Shown here: positions 28,519-38,614 of the stretch, one piece after another
Position numbering within the stretch: position 1 is the first letter of the stretch
How the letters are laid out: every line of letters starts with the position of its first letter
NCBI RefSeq assembly: GCF_002102185.1
Contig: NZ_LQOW01000016.1
Location: 124,001-188,000, forward strand
Reading direction: 5' to 3'
Source: Mycobacterium fragae
Lineage (GTDB): Bacteria > Actinomycetota > Actinomycetes > Mycobacteriales > Mycobacteriaceae
DNA: 64,000 bases
Program-made: the position numbers and the translations under genes
The notes under the pieces: model-generated
Database searches by the model: none
What the model was told of the DNA's origin: nothing
What the model saw: only the letters and a program-made list of their open reading frames with translations

Positions 28519-30282
28519 ATGGTTGTTATGTTCACCCTCGCCCTGATCGGTCTCATCGGAGGCCTCGTCACCGGAGTATCGCCGTGCATACTTCCGGTGC
28601 TGCCGGTCATCTTCTTCTCAGGTGCGCAGAGCACCGACCAAACACCTGTCGCCCCAGCGGAATCCGGTGGCGGGGTCGCGGTGGCGGCCAAGCCCGGCCG
28701 TGCCCTCGCAGACACTTTGCGCCCGTACCGGGTGATCGGCGGGCTGGTGTGCAGTTTCACGTTGGTCACCCTCGTCGGCTCGGCGGCGCTGTCGCTGCTG
28801 CACCTGCCGCAGGACGCGATTCGCTGGGTGGCGCTGGTCGCGCTGGTCGCGATCGGCCTCGGCCTGATCTTTCCCCGCTTCGAGCAGCTGTTGGAGCGGC
28901 CCTTCTCCCGGCTTCCGCAGCGACAGGTCGGCGCGGGCAAGAGCGGATTCGGGCTGGGCTTGGCGTTGGGCGTGCTCTACGTGCCCTGCGCCGGCCCGGT
29001 TCTCGCCGCGATCGTGGTGGCCGGTGCCACCGCGAGCATCGGGCCGGGCACGATCGTGCTTACCTGTGCCTTCGCGCTTGGCGCGGCGCTCCCGCTTCTG
29101 CTCTTCGCGCTTGCCGGCCAAAGGGTGGCCGAACGGGTCAGCGCCTTCCGGCGCCGCCAGCGCGAAATCCGAATAGCCGCAGGGATTGTGACGATACTGC
29201 TGGCGGTCGCGTTGGTGTTCAACGTGCCTGCGGCGCTGCAGCGGGCTATCCCGGACTACACCAGTTCGCTGCAGAACAAGCTCGGCGACGACGAACAGAT
29301 CCGCCAAAAGCTCAACCTCGGCGGCATCGTGAACGGCCAGAACGCGCAGCTGTCAAACTGCACCAACGCCGCCGCGCAACTGGAAAACTGCGGGCCCGCA
29401 CCGGATCTGAAAGGGATCACCGCCTGGCTCAACACCCCCGCGGGCAAACCGATCGACGTGCACTCGCTGCGAGGCAAAGTCGTGTTGATCGATTTCTGGG
29501 CGTATTCGTGCATCAACTGTCAGCGCGCCGTCCCGCACGTCGAAGGCTGGTACCAGGCCTACGAACGCAGTGGTTTCCAGGTCATCGGCGTGCACACACC
29601 GGAGTACGCCTTCGAAAAAGTCACCGACAACGTCAAGAAGGGCGCCGCGGACCTGCACATCACCTACCCGGTTGCCCTGGACAACGGCTACTCCACCTGG
29701 ACGAACTACCGCAACCGGTACTGGCCCGCCGAATATCTCATCGACGCCACCGGCACCGTCCGGCACATCACGTTCGGCGAAGGCGACTACAAGGGCACCG
29801 AAACGCTGATCCGACAGCTACTGGTCAACGCCAAACCCGGTATCAAACTGCCCCCGCGGGTGGACGCACCCGACAGGACTCCGCGACTCGAGCTGACTCC
29901 AGAGACGTACTTCGGGGTGGGCAAGATGGTCAACTTCGGAGGCGGCGGCGTATACGACGAGGGGACAACGACATTCGCCTTCCCGCCGTCACTGCCGAAC
30001 GACTCGTTCGCCCTGCAGGGCAGTTGGAAACTCGACTATCAGGGCGCGACCGCACAGAGCAACGCGTCGGTCATCGAGCTGAACTACCGCGCCAAGGATG
30101 TGTACCTCGTCGTGGGCGGCACCGGAAACCTGACCATAATGCGCGACGGAAAGTCGAGCACGCTGCCGATCGGCGGGCCGCCGACGTCGCGCCGGATCGT
30201 CGCCGGAAAGGACGTGGTGCGCGACACCCTGCAGGTGCGGCCAAGCCGGGGACTGACGGTGTATTCCTTCACCTACGGCTGA
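28519..30282 (+). CDS. dipZ: DipZ, membrane thiol-disulfide electron carrier with extracellular thioredoxin domain
   Basis: A 587-residue fusion. The N-terminal CcdA/DsbD-like membrane domain has paired cysteines in [10 protein letters not shown] and VPCAGPVLA and about six hydrophobic segments. An extracytoplasmic TlpA/thioredoxin domain follows with the CxxC in [17 protein letters not shown], then a C-terminal carbohydrate-binding-like beta domain. It moves reducing power from the cytoplasm outward. Shorter than the M. tuberculosis protein. A second ATG three codons in is also possible. Confidence 0.93.
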   Translation: MVVMFTLALIGLIGGLVTGVSPCILPVLPVIFFSGAQSTDQTPVAPAESGGGVAVAAKPGRALADTLRPYRVIGGLVCSFTLVTLVGSAALSLLHLPQDAIRWVALVALVAIGLGLIFPRFEQLLERPFSRLPQRQVGAGKSGFGLGLALGVLYVPCAGPVLAAIVVAGATASIGPGTIVLTCAFALGAALPLLLFALAGQRVAERVSAFRRRQREIRIAAGIVTILLAVALVFNVPAALQRAIPDYTSSLQNKLGDDEQIRQKLNLGGIVNGQNAQLSNCTNAAAQLENCGPAPDLKGITAWLNTPAGKPIDVHSLRGKVVLIDFWAYSCINCQRAVPHVEGWYQAYERSGFQVIGVHTPEYAFEKVTDNVKKGAADLHITYPVALDNGYSTWTNYRNRYWPAEYLIDATGTVRHITFGEGDYKGTETLIRQLLVNAKPGIKLPPRVDAPDRTPRLELTPETYFGVGKMVNFGGGGVYDEGTTTFAFPPSLPNDSFALQGSWKLDYQGATAQSNASVIELNYRAKDVYLVVGGTGNLTIMRDGKSSTLPIGGPPTSRRIVAGKDVVRDTLQVRPSRGLTVYSFTYG

Positions 30283-30346
30283 CGGTAACCGGGCATGTGC
30301 CAGAATGGCCCTGCAATTCCAGCCAAGCCGAATCGGAGGAACCGCC

Positions 30347-30601
30347 GTGGCCAGTACTGAGGTGGAGCGCGCCACCGGGGTCGACGTCGCCGACGTACCG
30401 TCCGCCCACTGGGGCTGGAGCAAGATCAACTACCGCACCTGGCAGGTGACGGGGTTGTGCATCGCCGGCTTTCTGTTGCTGATGCTGCGCGGCAACCATG
30501 TCGGCCACATCGAGAACTGGTTTTTGATCGGCTTCGCGGTGCTGGTGCTCTTCGTCGTGGGGCGCGACTGGTGGGGTCGCCGGCGCGGCTGGATCAGGTA
30601 G
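30347..30601 (+). CDS. DUF2631 small membrane protein (Rv2876-like)
   Basis: An 84-residue protein beginning at GTG 30347, chosen because GGAGGA sits 6 nt upstream. Two hydrophobic segments ([16 protein letters not shown] and [15 protein letters not shown]) are joined by a short polar loop. Function is unknown. It follows dipZ as Rv2876 does in M. tuberculosis and converges on the CcdA-like gene. Confidence 0.8.
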   Translation: MASTEVERATGVDVADVPSAHWGWSKINYRTWQVTGLCIAGFLLLMLRGNHVGHIENWFLIGFAVLVLFVVGRDWWGRRRGWIR

Positions 30602-30606
30602 CGGCG

Positions 30607-31491
30607 TCACTTTGCGGCGCGGCGTTGCCGCGCCCGTCGATACCATTCGCCGGCAAGTGCGCCGACGATCAGCACGACGAACGCCAACACCCACGGCCAC
30701 GCGCCATGCCGGTGCACCCAACCGGCCAGCAGCCCTTGCACGCGGCCGACCGCCGTGATCACCGAATCGGAGGGATGGCCGCCGCCGGCCAGCATGCGGG
30801 CCTCGTGAAAACCGTAGTAGCCCACGTAGAGTCCGACCAACACCAGCAGCACACCGCTGATCCGGTTGACGTAGGGCAGGATTCGTCGCAAGTGGTTCAC
30901 CAGCGCCGAACTCGCGGCGGCGACGGCCACCGCCAACACTCCGACGACCAAGGTGAGGCCCCCGATATAGGCGAGATAGATCGATGCGCTCCCGACCAGC
31001 GAGCCGCGGCGCAACCCGGCGCCGGTGACCGCCAAAAACGGTCCGATGGTGCATGACAGCGAGGCGATCGCATAGCTCACGCCATAGCCGTACATGGAGC
31101 CGAGCCGAGCCGTCGGCGCCCATCGCCCGCCTGGATGCCGGGGAGTCAACAGCGTCAGCTCCCGACCTGACAGCAGCCAAATCCCCAGTGCGACAAGCGC
31201 AATGCCGATCACGATGGTCAGGTACGGCAGATATCGCTGCACGGTGGCAGCCGCCGATATGGTGAGCGCTCCGAACAGCCCGAACACCGTCAAAAACCCC
31301 AGCGCCATCCCGCTGGTCGCCGCAAGCGCGCGGCCGACCGAGACCAATCCCGTCGGCGCGCCGGTTCCCGTCTCGGGGCTTTCGCCGCGTACCACCAGAA
31401 TCAGGTAGCCGGGCAGCATGGCAAACCCACACGGATTCAGCGCTGCCACCAGTCCGGCGGCGAAAGCCAAACCAACCAGCGCCCGATCCAC
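30607..31491 (-). CDS. CcdA/DsbD-like cytochrome c biogenesis-type membrane protein
   Basis: A 294-residue integral membrane protein (Rv2877c-like), about eight hydrophobic segments. The paired cysteines typical of CcdA are in ALNPCGFAMLPGYL and SLSCTIGPFLAV. It passes electrons through the membrane to extracytoplasmic thioredoxin-like proteins; the adjacent mpt53 is the obvious partner. The GTG at 31491 begins 8 bp after the mpt53 stop. Confidence 0.88.
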   Translation of the reverse strand: MDRALVGLAFAAGLVAALNPCGFAMLPGYLILVVRGESPETGTGAPTGLVSVGRALAATSGMALGFLTVFGLFGALTISAAATVQRYLPYLTIVIGIALVALGIWLLSGRELTLLTPRHPGGRWAPTARLGSMYGYGVSYAIASLSCTIGPFLAVTGAGLRRGSLVGSASIYLAYIGGLTLVVGVLAVAVAAASSALVNHLRRILPYVNRISGVLLVLVGLYVGYYGFHEARMLAGGGHPSDSVITAVGRVQGLLAGWVHRHGAWPWVLAFVVLIVGALAGEWYRRARQRRAAK

Positions 31492-31499
31492 GAATGCCG

Positions 31500-32006
31500 C
31501 TACCTCAGCGCCGTCACCCGATCGGACAGTTCCTGCTGGGACATCGCCGCGGTGGTGTTGTTGACGAATGTCGATGTCCCGTCGGAGTTGTAGAACACCC
31601 ACGCAGGCTGCCATGGCACGTTGTAGGCGCTCCAGATGGCGCCGTCGGCGTCGTTGAGGTTGGTGAAGTTCAGGTTGTACTTCGAGACGAAGTTCTGCAT
31701 GGCCGCAACCTCGGATCGGGCCGCGATGCCCACGAACGTCACTGCCGGGTTGGCGGCGGCCACTTGGCTCAGCCCGGGAGCCTCGGCGTTGCAGTACGGG
31801 CACCACGGTGTCCAGAACCACAGCACGGAACGCTTGCCCTGCAGGCTCGCGCCGTTGAACGGCGCACCCGACAGCGTCGTTCCGGTGAACTGCAGACGAT
31901 CGTCAGCCGCCTGCGCCCGCGGCGCACTGCACAGCCCGAGCAAGATGCCCGCCGCGATCAGGACGGCGGTCAGGGCTTTGGTGGCGGACACAAGGCGAAT
32001 TCCCAT
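31500..32006 (-). CDS. mpt53: Secreted thioredoxin-like/DsbE protein MPT53
   Basis: A 168-residue exported thiol oxidoreductase (Rv2878c-like). The ATG at 32006 starts a signal peptide (MGIRLVSATKALTAVL to APRAQA). The thioredoxin-fold domain has the redox motif WCPYC in WFWTPWCPYCNAEAPG and the cis-Pro loop in NVPWQPAWVFY. Related enzymes oxidise unfolded exported proteins. It is directly upstream of the CcdA-like gene on the same strand. Confidence 0.93.
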   Translation of the reverse strand: MGIRLVSATKALTAVLIAAGILLGLCSAPRAQAADDRLQFTGTTLSGAPFNGASLQGKRSVLWFWTPWCPYCNAEAPGLSQVAAANPAVTFVGIAARSEVAAMQNFVSKYNLNFTNLNDADGAIWSAYNVPWQPAWVFYNSDGTSTFVNNTTAAMSQQELSDRVTALR

Positions 32007-32079
32007 GGCATACCTCTTTTCTGATGCTATGCCTTTGTTACGCAATCTCGGCTGATTTGGTTCAGTTACTCCGCTGCGG

Positions 32080-33165
32080 CTAGCCCTCGGCGGCCAACTG
32101 ACCGCACGCGGCGGCGATCTCACGACCGCGAGTGTCCCGCACCGTGCAGGGCACGCCGCTGGCGCGAATGCGCCGGACGAATTCGCGCTGAACGGGTTTG
32201 GGGCTAGCGTCCCAGTCGCTGCCCGGCGTTGGGTTCAGCGGAATGACGTTGACGTGCACCAGCGGCCCGAGTGCGCGATGCAACCGCTTACCCAGCAGAT
32301 CGGCGCGCCAGGGCTGATCGTTGACGTCGCGGATCAAGGCGTATTCGACGGAGACCCGTCGCCCTGTCCGATCCGCGTAGTAGCGGGCGGCGTCCAGCGC
32401 TTCGCCGATTTTCCACCTGTTGTTGACCGGCACCAGAGTGTCGCGCAGCTCGTCGTCGGGCGCGTGCAACGACAGCGCCAGCGTCACTGCAAGCCGCTCG
32501 TCGGCGAGTCTGCGGATCGCGGGGGCCAGCCCGACCGTCGACACCGTCACCGACCTCGCCGAGATGCCGAAACCCGACTTCGAGATGATGCGGCGCACCG
32601 CCGCCAGCACCCTGGCGTAGTTGGCCAGCGGCTCCCCCATGCCCATGAACACCACGTTGGACAGCCGATCCCCCCAGTCGTCGCGCAGCGCCACGGCCGC
32701 CGTGCGCACCTGCTCGATGATCTCGGCGCTGGACAGGTTTCGCGTCAGACCGCCCTGTCCCGTCGCGCAGAACGGGCATGCCATGCCGCACCCCGCCTGC
32801 GACGAGATGCACACCGTGTTGCGTTGCGGGTAGCGCATCAGCACCGATTCGAAGCTGGTGCCGTCGATGGCCCGCCACACCGTCTTGCGGGTCTGGCCGG
32901 CGTCGCAGGTGATTTCCCGGGTCGCGGTCAGCAGGTCCGGGAACAGGGCGTCGGCCACCCGATCGCGCACCGCGGCCGGCAGGTCGGTCATCTGCCGCGG
33001 GTCGGCGATCAACCGGCCGTAGTACTGGCGAGCGAGTTGGTCGGCACGAAACGCCGGCAGGTCCAGCGCCGCGACGGCCTCGGCTTGCTGCGCCTCGTCG
33101 AGGTCGGCCCAATGCCGCGGCGGCAGCGTGCGGCGCGGTGCCTCGAATACCAACTGTTGGACCAT
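32080..33165 (-). CDS. rlmN: 23S rRNA/tRNA adenine C2 methyltransferase RlmN
   Basis: A radical-SAM enzyme methylating A2503 of 23S rRNA and some tRNAs. The 361 residues have the CxxxCxxC cluster motif in [28 protein letters not shown], and a C-terminal catalytic Cys in [11 protein letters not shown]. It is upstream of mpt53 and 13 bp downstream of cdsA, the usual mycobacterial order. Confidence 0.96.
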   Translation of the reverse strand: MVQQLVFEAPRRTLPPRHWADLDEAQQAEAVAALDLPAFRADQLARQYYGRLIADPRQMTDLPAAVRDRVADALFPDLLTATREITCDAGQTRKTVWRAIDGTSFESVLMRYPQRNTVCISSQAGCGMACPFCATGQGGLTRNLSSAEIIEQVRTAAVALRDDWGDRLSNVVFMGMGEPLANYARVLAAVRRIISKSGFGISARSVTVSTVGLAPAIRRLADERLAVTLALSLHAPDDELRDTLVPVNNRWKIGEALDAARYYADRTGRRVSVEYALIRDVNDQPWRADLLGKRLHRALGPLVHVNVIPLNPTPGSDWDASPKPVQREFVRRIRASGVPCTVRDTRGREIAAACGQLAAEG

Positions 33166-33178
33166 GACGTGTCCAGTA

Positions 33179-34069
33179 TCAGGGCACCAGCGTCAGCACG
33201 GCCCAGGCCGCCACCGCCGAGGGCAGGAACCCGTCGAAGCGGTCCAGCACGCCGCCGTGACCGGGCAGCAGGCTGCCCATGTCTTTGATCCCGAGATCCC
33301 GCTTGACCTGTGATTCCACCAGGTCGCCGAGGGTGTCCGTGGCGACCAGGGTCAGACCCAGCAGCACACCGATCCAGACCGGCTTGCCTGCGAAATAGAA
33401 AACGGTGAGCGTGGTGGCGGTGACTCCCAGCAGCAGCGAGCCGGCCAGGCCTTCCCAGGTTTTCTTGGGGCTGATCGCCGGCACCATCGGATGCTTGCCG
33501 AACAACACCCCGACGGCGTAACCACCGACGTCGGAGCTCACGACGCCAACCGCCAGGGCAAACGCCCGCCCCGGGCCGTCCTGCTGGTAGACCAGCAGCG
33601 CGGCAAACGACGCGAACAGCGGGACCCAGGCGGCCAGGAAAACGGTCGCCGAGACGTCCCGCAGATAGTTGGCCGGAGCGGCGTCGGGACCCGTCGCTGC
33701 GCTACGGCCGTGACGGCTCAGCAGCCGCCAGAACATGCACATCACGACGGTGGCGCCGAAGCCGGCCAGCGCGCCACGCGTCCCGTACGGCCAGGTCAGC
33801 CACAGTGTGGCCTGGCCGCCGACAGCCAGCGGGATGACCGGAATCACGTATCCCGCGGCGCGCAGGCGCCGCACCACCTCGAATGTGCCCAGCAGGACAC
33901 CGGCGGCGAGGATGCCGACGAACGCATACCGCGCATACACCAGGCTGGCGACGACGCCGCCACCCAGGACAGCGCCTACGATGATCGCAACCGGCAGGTT
34001 GCGTCCGGCCCGTGAGGAGTTCTGCGCCGCCGGGGTACCTGCGCCGGTATCAGTGCCTGCCACGGACAT
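33179..34069 (-). CDS. cdsA: Phosphatidate cytidylyltransferase
   Basis: Integral membrane enzyme making CDP-diacylglycerol from phosphatidate and CTP, 296 residues with about eight hydrophobic segments. The CDS signature is the C-terminal [28 protein letters not shown], with the preceding [10 protein letters not shown]. The N-terminal ~20 residues are polar. It lies between frr and rlmN as in other mycobacteria. Confidence 0.96.
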   Translation of the reverse strand: MSVAGTDTGAGTPAAQNSSRAGRNLPVAIIVGAVLGGGVVASLVYARYAFVGILAAGVLLGTFEVVRRLRAAGYVIPVIPLAVGGQATLWLTWPYGTRGALAGFGATVVMCMFWRLLSRHGRSAATGPDAAPANYLRDVSATVFLAAWVPLFASFAALLVYQQDGPGRAFALAVGVVSSDVGGYAVGVLFGKHPMVPAISPKKTWEGLAGSLLLGVTATTLTVFYFAGKPVWIGVLLGLTLVATDTLGDLVESQVKRDLGIKDMGSLLPGHGGVLDRFDGFLPSAVAAWAVLTLVP

Positions 34070-34085
34070 GGTTGCTGAGCGGCCG

Positions 34086-34643
34086 CTAGACCTCCAGCAG
34101 CTCGCCTTCTTTGTGTTTGACCAGCTCGTCGATCTGGGTCACGTACTGGTGCGTGGTCTTGTCCAGGTCTTTCTCCGCGCGCGCGACGTCGTCCTCACCG
34201 GCCTCACCGTCTTTTTTGATGCGGTGCAACTCCTCCATCGCCTTACGACGGATGTTGCGCACCGAGACCCTGGCTTCCTCTCCCTTGTGTTTGGCCTGCT
34301 TGACCAGCTCGCGCCGACGTTCCTCGGTGAGCTGTGGGACCGCCACGCGGATCACATTGCCGTCGTTGGTGGGGTTCACCCCCAGGTCGGAGTTACGGAT
34401 CGCGGTCTCGATGGCGTGCAGCTGGTTGTTTTCGTACGGCTTGATGACGACCAGGCGCGCCTCGGGCACGTTGATGCTGGCAAGCTGGGTGATCGGGGTG
34501 TTGGTGCCGTAGTAGTCGATGACGATCCGGGAGAACATGCCCGGGTTGGCTCGCCCGGTTCGGATGGTCGCCAGGTCGTCACGAGCCACCGACACGGCCT
34601 TTTCCATTTTCTCTTCGGCGTCGAAGAGAGCCTCGTCTATCAT
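34086..34643 (-). CDS. frr: Ribosome recycling factor
   Basis: Splits post-termination ribosomes with EF-G. The 185-residue protein has the family blocks [32 protein letters not shown] and [22 protein letters not shown]. Full family length. Located 14 bp downstream of pyrH, the conserved pair in bacteria. Confidence 0.98.
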   Translation of the reverse strand: MIDEALFDAEEKMEKAVSVARDDLATIRTGRANPGMFSRIVIDYYGTNTPITQLASINVPEARLVVIKPYENNQLHAIETAIRNSDLGVNPTNDGNVIRVAVPQLTEERRRELVKQAKHKGEEARVSVRNIRRKAMEELHRIKKDGEAGEDDVARAEKDLDKTTHQYVTQIDELVKHKEGELLEV

Positions 34644-34657
34644 TTGCGCCGCTCCTC

Positions 34658-35425
34658 CTAGGTGGTGACCAGCGTCCCGATCTTCTCACCCGCGACCGCG
34701 CGCGCAATATTGCCGTCGGTAAGCAGGTTGAACACCAGAATCGGCATGCCATTGTCCATGCACAAACTGAACGCGGTGGCGTCGGCCACTCGCAGCCCCC
34801 GGTCGATGACCTCGCGATGACTGATCGCGGTGAGCAGCTCGGCCTGCGGATTGACTCGCGGATCCTCGGCGAAGACACCGTCGACCGCCTTGGCCATCAG
34901 CACCACGTCCGCGCCGATCTCCAATGCCCGCTGCGCGGCGGTGGTGTCGGTGGAGAAATACGGCAGGCCCATGCCGGCCCCGAAGATCACCACTCGTCCC
35001 TTCTCCAGGTGGCGTCGCGCCCGCAGCGGAATATACGGCTCGGCCACCTGGCCCATCGTGATGGCGGTCTGGACCCGGGTGGCTATTCCTTCCTTCTCTA
35101 AAAAGTCTTGCAGTGCAAGGCTATTCATCACCGTGCCCAGCATCCCCATATAGTCTGACCGGGTGCGCTCCATGCCGCGCTGCTGAAGCTGCGCACCGCG
35201 AAAAAAGTTGCCGCCGCCGATCACAACGGCGACCTGCACGCCGGTTCGGACGACTTCGGCGATCTGGCGGGCGACCAGTGCCACCACGTCGGGATCCAGT
35301 CCGACCTGTCCGCCGCCGAACATCTCGCCGCCGAGTTTGAGCAGCACCCGGGAGTACTTGGGCCGGCTCGCCGGTTCCCCAAAGGCCTCGGCGCCGTTAC
35401 TGCCCGTCTGCTCCTGCTCCGTCAT
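34658..35425 (-). CDS. pyrH: UMP kinase
   Basis: Amino-acid-kinase-fold enzyme phosphorylating UMP. From the ATG at 35425 it has 255 residues: a short polar extension, then [39 protein letters not shown] and [16 protein letters not shown]. The further upstream in-frame start would add residues unlike the family. It heads the pyrH-frr-cdsA-rlmN series. Confidence 0.97.
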   Translation of the reverse strand: MTEQEQTGSNGAEAFGEPASRPKYSRVLLKLGGEMFGGGQVGLDPDVVALVARQIAEVVRTGVQVAVVIGGGNFFRGAQLQQRGMERTRSDYMGMLGTVMNSLALQDFLEKEGIATRVQTAITMGQVAEPYIPLRARRHLEKGRVVIFGAGMGLPYFSTDTTAAQRALEIGADVVLMAKAVDGVFAEDPRVNPQAELLTAISHREVIDRGLRVADATAFSLCMDNGMPILVFNLLTDGNIARAVAGEKIGTLVTT

Positions 35426-35526
35426 CAGACTCCTCGCACGCGAGGGCGCCATCCGGCCACCCCCCAAAGTCAGCACGTCCATCCTGCCTCATGGCCGATC
35501 GCCGCGTGACCGGAGTCGAGCGAATT

Positions 35527-37017
35527 CTACGAGGACGCGGTGAGCCCGCGAGTCGCCGGTCCTTCCAGCAGCGTGCCATCCGGCGCGAATCGCGATCCGT
35601 GCAGCGGGCATTCCCATGACTTGTCGGCGTCGTTCCAATTCACGATGCCGCCCAAATGAGGACACACCGGCGAAACCCGGTGCTGCACGCCGTCGACCGC
35701 GCACTGCGCCTGCAAATGCCATGGCGGCCCGCTCACCAGACCGCCTTCGCTTGGTACGGAGGCACCCGAGCGCGCGATCGGCATCAGCCAGCCCTTGGTC
35801 ATATGGAATCCGACTTCGAGATTGGCCTGCATCGCCGTGGTGATACCGGTGACTTCATGCGGGCTCCACGCGGCGAACGCACGGGCCCAATCCATCCGCC
35901 CACCGAGGATCCGGCTGCTCAGCAGAAGCGCCGCAGCCACGCCAGCGGTGAGTCCCCATTTATTGAAACCCGTTGCAACGAAGATCTTTTCGTTGCCGGG
36001 CAGAATCGGCCCGACATATGGTAGCCGGTCGATGGGCGTGTAGTCCTGGGCCGACCACTCATGCGTTTGCACCGCACCCGGAAAGTGCGTCTGCGCCCAT
36101 GACGACAGCTCTTTCAGTTCAGCGGTGGGACTCTTGCGCCCCACCGTGTGGTCGGCGCCCGCGACGATGAGCCGCTCGCCGCCGTCGACCGGGGCATAGC
36201 GCACCGACCTGGTCGGCGAGCCCGCGGAGATGAACATCGGCCGGGGGATGTCACCCGGAACTTCGAATGCGAATGAATAGGATCTGCTGGGTTTGAGTCT
36301 GGCGAAGAACCCGCCGCGATCCAGGATCGGGATGCCGGTGGCCAGCACGCATTGCCCTGCGTCGACGTCGACTTCGCCCTGGCCGCTGTGGACCCGCAGC
36401 CGCACCCGGCCGCGCTGCTGGGACACCGAACGCACCCTTGCACCCTCACCGATCCGACCGCCGCGGTTGTTGAGCTCCGCAATCAGACTGTCCAGCAACG
36501 GCATTGGGTTGAACTGAGCCTGATCGGCCAACCGCACACCGCCGTGATACGGAAAGGGAACACCGGCGTCGTCGTCCCAGTCGACGTCCAGGCCGGCAAG
36601 CCGACCGGCCGTCAGCTCGGCGCGCGCCGACGGCACTTCCTTCGCGGATTGGGCGTAGGTATAGGCATCCTCCTGCTGCACCAGCACACCATTGGCCTCG
36701 CAGTAGCGCAGCACCCAATCCTGCCCCTCCCGATTGCCACGCACGTAGTCACGCGCGATGTCTGCGCCGTGACGGGCAACGATTTTCGACAGCATTGTGC
36801 TCTGCAACAGGCTGATCTTCCCGGTGGTATTGCCCGTGGTCACCGCGCCCGCAGTGCGGGCTTCCAGCACGAGCACGTCCTTGCCGGCGCGGGCCAAGAG
36901 CACGGCGGTCACCAGTCCGGTGATGCCCGCGCCCACCACGACCACGTCGGCGGAGGGTTGTCCGAAATCCGATTCAGCCGGCCTATGTCTGTCGGCCAGC
37001 CACAAAGATGTTGTCAT
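35527..37017 (-). CDS. FAD-dependent oxidoreductase with C-terminal Rieske domain
   Basis: A 496-residue DAO-type flavoprotein fused to a Rieske [2Fe-2S] domain. It has the N-terminal VVVVGAGITGLVTAVLLARAG FAD motif, a DAO core, and C-terminal cluster ligands in SPVCPHLGG (Cys-X-His) and WECPLHGSRF (Cys-X2-His). YuiF/IolX-type relatives have unknown substrates. The ATG at 37017 lies 11 nt after a near-consensus SigF -10, so the mRNA may be nearly leaderless. Confidence 0.88.
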   Translation of the reverse strand: MTTSLWLADRHRPAESDFGQPSADVVVVGAGITGLVTAVLLARAGKDVLVLEARTAGAVTTGNTTGKISLLQSTMLSKIVARHGADIARDYVRGNREGQDWVLRYCEANGVLVQQEDAYTYAQSAKEVPSARAELTAGRLAGLDVDWDDDAGVPFPYHGGVRLADQAQFNPMPLLDSLIAELNNRGGRIGEGARVRSVSQQRGRVRLRVHSGQGEVDVDAGQCVLATGIPILDRGGFFARLKPSRSYSFAFEVPGDIPRPMFISAGSPTRSVRYAPVDGGERLIVAGADHTVGRKSPTAELKELSSWAQTHFPGAVQTHEWSAQDYTPIDRLPYVGPILPGNEKIFVATGFNKWGLTAGVAAALLLSSRILGGRMDWARAFAAWSPHEVTGITTAMQANLEVGFHMTKGWLMPIARSGASVPSEGGLVSGPPWHLQAQCAVDGVQHRVSPVCPHLGGIVNWNDADKSWECPLHGSRFAPDGTLLEGPATRGLTASS

Positions 37018-37028
37018 CGCCCACCCGC

Positions 37029-37055
37029 ATACCCGGCCCTCGGGCACCGGAAACC
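37029..37055 (-). promoter_or_regulatory. SigF-type promoter of the FAD-Rieske gene
   Basis: On the minus strand GGTTT (37051-37055), a 16-nt spacer and GGGTAT (37029-37034) match the mycobacterial SigF consensus exactly. The -10 ends 11 nt before the ATG at 37017. Confidence 0.8.
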
Positions 37056-37166
37056 GCGCGTCCCCGGGGCTAGATCCACCCGCCGGCCCCCGACGTGTTC
37101 GGCGTCACACCGAGCGAGATCGGCGTTCTACCAGCGCAGAAAATCCGGCCGCGACGAGGCCGTGGA

Positions 37167-37222
37167 CGCGTCTCGGCAAAAAGGTTTGAGCATCCGGCGC
37201 GTTGGGAATCCGCCGAGACGCG
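37167..37222. repeat. 11-bp inverted repeat enclosing the csbD promoter
   Basis: CGCGTCTCGGC (37167-37177) and its exact complement (37212-37222) flank a 34-nt interval containing the SigF-type promoter of csbD. This 309-bp gap between the FAD-Rieske gene and csbD otherwise holds the divergent SigF site of the former and an AAGGAGG ribosome-binding site before csbD. Confidence 0.6.
37183..37209 (+). promoter_or_regulatory. SigF-type promoter of csbD
   Basis: GGTTT (37183-37187), 16 nt and GGGAAT (37204-37209) differ from the SigF consensus in one -10 base. It points toward csbD, whose ATG is 117 bp downstream of the -10. Confidence 0.6.
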
Positions 37223-37326
37223 GTGCGAAGAGGCGACCCTCCTCTGTGCCGCGCTGATAACCGGTCTAGGGATCGGCCGGTACTGAGCCACATGCTCAGT
37301 GACACGAGCCAACAAGGAGGAAGTCC

Positions 37327-37566
37327 ATGTCGGACGACAAGAAGAGTGGACCCGAAGAAGGCGTGCGCGGCGTCGTCGAAGGCGTGAAGGGCAAGGTCAA
37401 GGAAGCCGCCGGAACGGTGCTTGGCCAAGACGAGCTCGCCCGTGAAGGCGAGGCGCAGCAAGACAAGGCCCAGGCGCAGCGCGATGCCGCGAAGAGGGAA
37501 GCTGAAGCCGAATCGGCCCGCAGTGGCGCGGAGACCGCAGAGAAGCGTCAGCAGTCCCACCAGTAG
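37327..37566 (+). CDS. CsbD-family stress protein
   Basis: A 79-residue, highly charged helical protein of the CsbD family (EGVRGVVEGVKGKVKEAAGTVLG repeat-like start, then a Lys/Glu/Ala/Gln-rich tail). Family members are general-stress proteins of unknown mechanism, controlled by SigB in Bacillus and SigF-type factors in actinobacteria. AAGGAGG is 5 nt before the ATG. A GC-rich hairpin follows the stop. Confidence 0.9.
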   Translation: MSDDKKSGPEEGVRGVVEGVKGKVKEAAGTVLGQDELAREGEAQQDKAQAQRDAAKREAEAESARSGAETAEKRQQSHQ

Positions 37567-37579
37567 CTCGATACCACGG

Positions 37580-37608
37580 CGGGCCCGGTCTGTGACGGAC
37601 CGGGCCCG
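37580..37608 (+). terminator. Stem-loop terminator after csbD
   Basis: CGGGCCCGGTC (37580-37590) pairs perfectly with 37598-37608 around a 7-nt loop, 13 bp after the csbD stop. No U-tract follows, as is common in mycobacteria. Position between convergent csbD and the acyltransferase gene supports a terminator. Confidence 0.65.
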
Positions 37609-37668
37609 TCGCCTGTGTCGGGTTGACGAGTGTGGCGAATTAGCTTGGCCGGCAAGGAGGTAACGCGG

Positions 37669-38604
37669 TCACCCGAACACGGGGAATGCCCGCTGGCGGG
37701 CCAGGGCGTCCATACCACGCTGAATGCTGTCCTGGACCTCGTGGTACTTGCGGTCGAGATATTCTTCGTCGTCGACGAGCGCCGGGTCGTTTTCCACCTC
37801 GACCGCGGGCATGAAGCGGGTCCTGATCTTGGCCGGCAGAGGCAGCTGCGGCAAGGCGGCCGGGGCGATCCCCCAGGGCAGTGAGATGGCGAGCGGAAAG
37901 ACCTTGAGCCGCAACATCCGGTCCAATCGCAGGGCCCGCGAAAGCCGGTCGCCTCGAATCAACACCGGCATGGCGTCGGCGCCGCCCACGGTGGCGATCG
38001 GCACGATCGGCACCCCGGCGCGAATCGCCATCTTTATGAAGCCTTTTCGACCGGCCAGGTTTGCCCGGTCCCGCTCGCGCCACGGCCGCAGCGAGTCCAC
38101 CTCGCCACCGGGCCACACCGCGACATCGCGTCCTTCAGCCAGTGCAGTTGCGATGGCGTCGGGGGCCGCGGGTAGCACACCCATCGATCGGAAGAACCGG
38201 CCGAACCCGGGAATGGCCATCAGCACGTCGTGAGCGGTGCCGTGCAAGGTGCGCTCGGGACCGAAACGTCGCCACCACTGCAGGCCAACGGTCCATGCGT
38301 CCCAGACGAATGGGGCGCCCGAGTGGATGCCGACCAGCAACACCGGGGGATCTCCAATGTTCTCCCAGCCGTCGATCTCCATTCGGAACCAGTAGTCCAC
38401 CAGCGTATTCCAGAAAAACTTCTGACGCTGCAGCGCGGTCTCGTCCTGTCCGGCGAGATCCCATTCGCCTGCGCGCTTGGCCACCCAGCCACTCAGCCCG
38501 CCCTTCTGCCCGGTGCGCCGGTCCTCCATTGCAGCCTTCGCCTGCTCAGCCTGCCGGCGCGCCTGCCGACGAACTTCGATAGGCCTTCGATCGCTAGCGT
38601 TCAT
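37669..38604 (-). CDS. Lysophospholipid acyltransferase-family protein
   Basis: A 311-residue member of the LPLAT/DAGAT-like acyltransferase family. The His motif reads VGIHSGAPFVWDAW rather than the classic HX4D. Later blocks are IPGFGRFFRSMGVLPA and VAVWPGGEVDSLRPW ... GRKGFIKMAIRAGVPIVPI. It probably esterifies a glycerolipid in the membrane, specificity unknown. The ATG at 38604 lies 10 nt after a SigF-like -10, suggesting a leaderless message. Confidence 0.8.
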   Translation of the reverse strand: MNASDRRPIEVRRQARRQAEQAKAAMEDRRTGQKGGLSGWVAKRAGEWDLAGQDETALQRQKFFWNTLVDYWFRMEIDGWENIGDPPVLLVGIHSGAPFVWDAWTVGLQWWRRFGPERTLHGTAHDVLMAIPGFGRFFRSMGVLPAAPDAIATALAEGRDVAVWPGGEVDSLRPWRERDRANLAGRKGFIKMAIRAGVPIVPIATVGGADAMPVLIRGDRLSRALRLDRMLRLKVFPLAISLPWGIAPAALPQLPLPAKIRTRFMPAVEVENDPALVDDEEYLDRKYHEVQDSIQRGMDALARQRAFPVFG

Positions 38605-38614
38605 GATTATCCAG

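Noticed and set aside
28476..30449. A 657-codon open frame overlapping dipZ
   Set aside because: It runs in another frame of dipZ, is arginine/proline-rich shadow sequence, and has no motif, while the dipZ frame has full domain structure.
37070..37315. Small minus-strand frame upstream of csbD
   Set aside because: It covers the promoter region and inverted repeat, lacks a ribosome-binding site and shows no family features.
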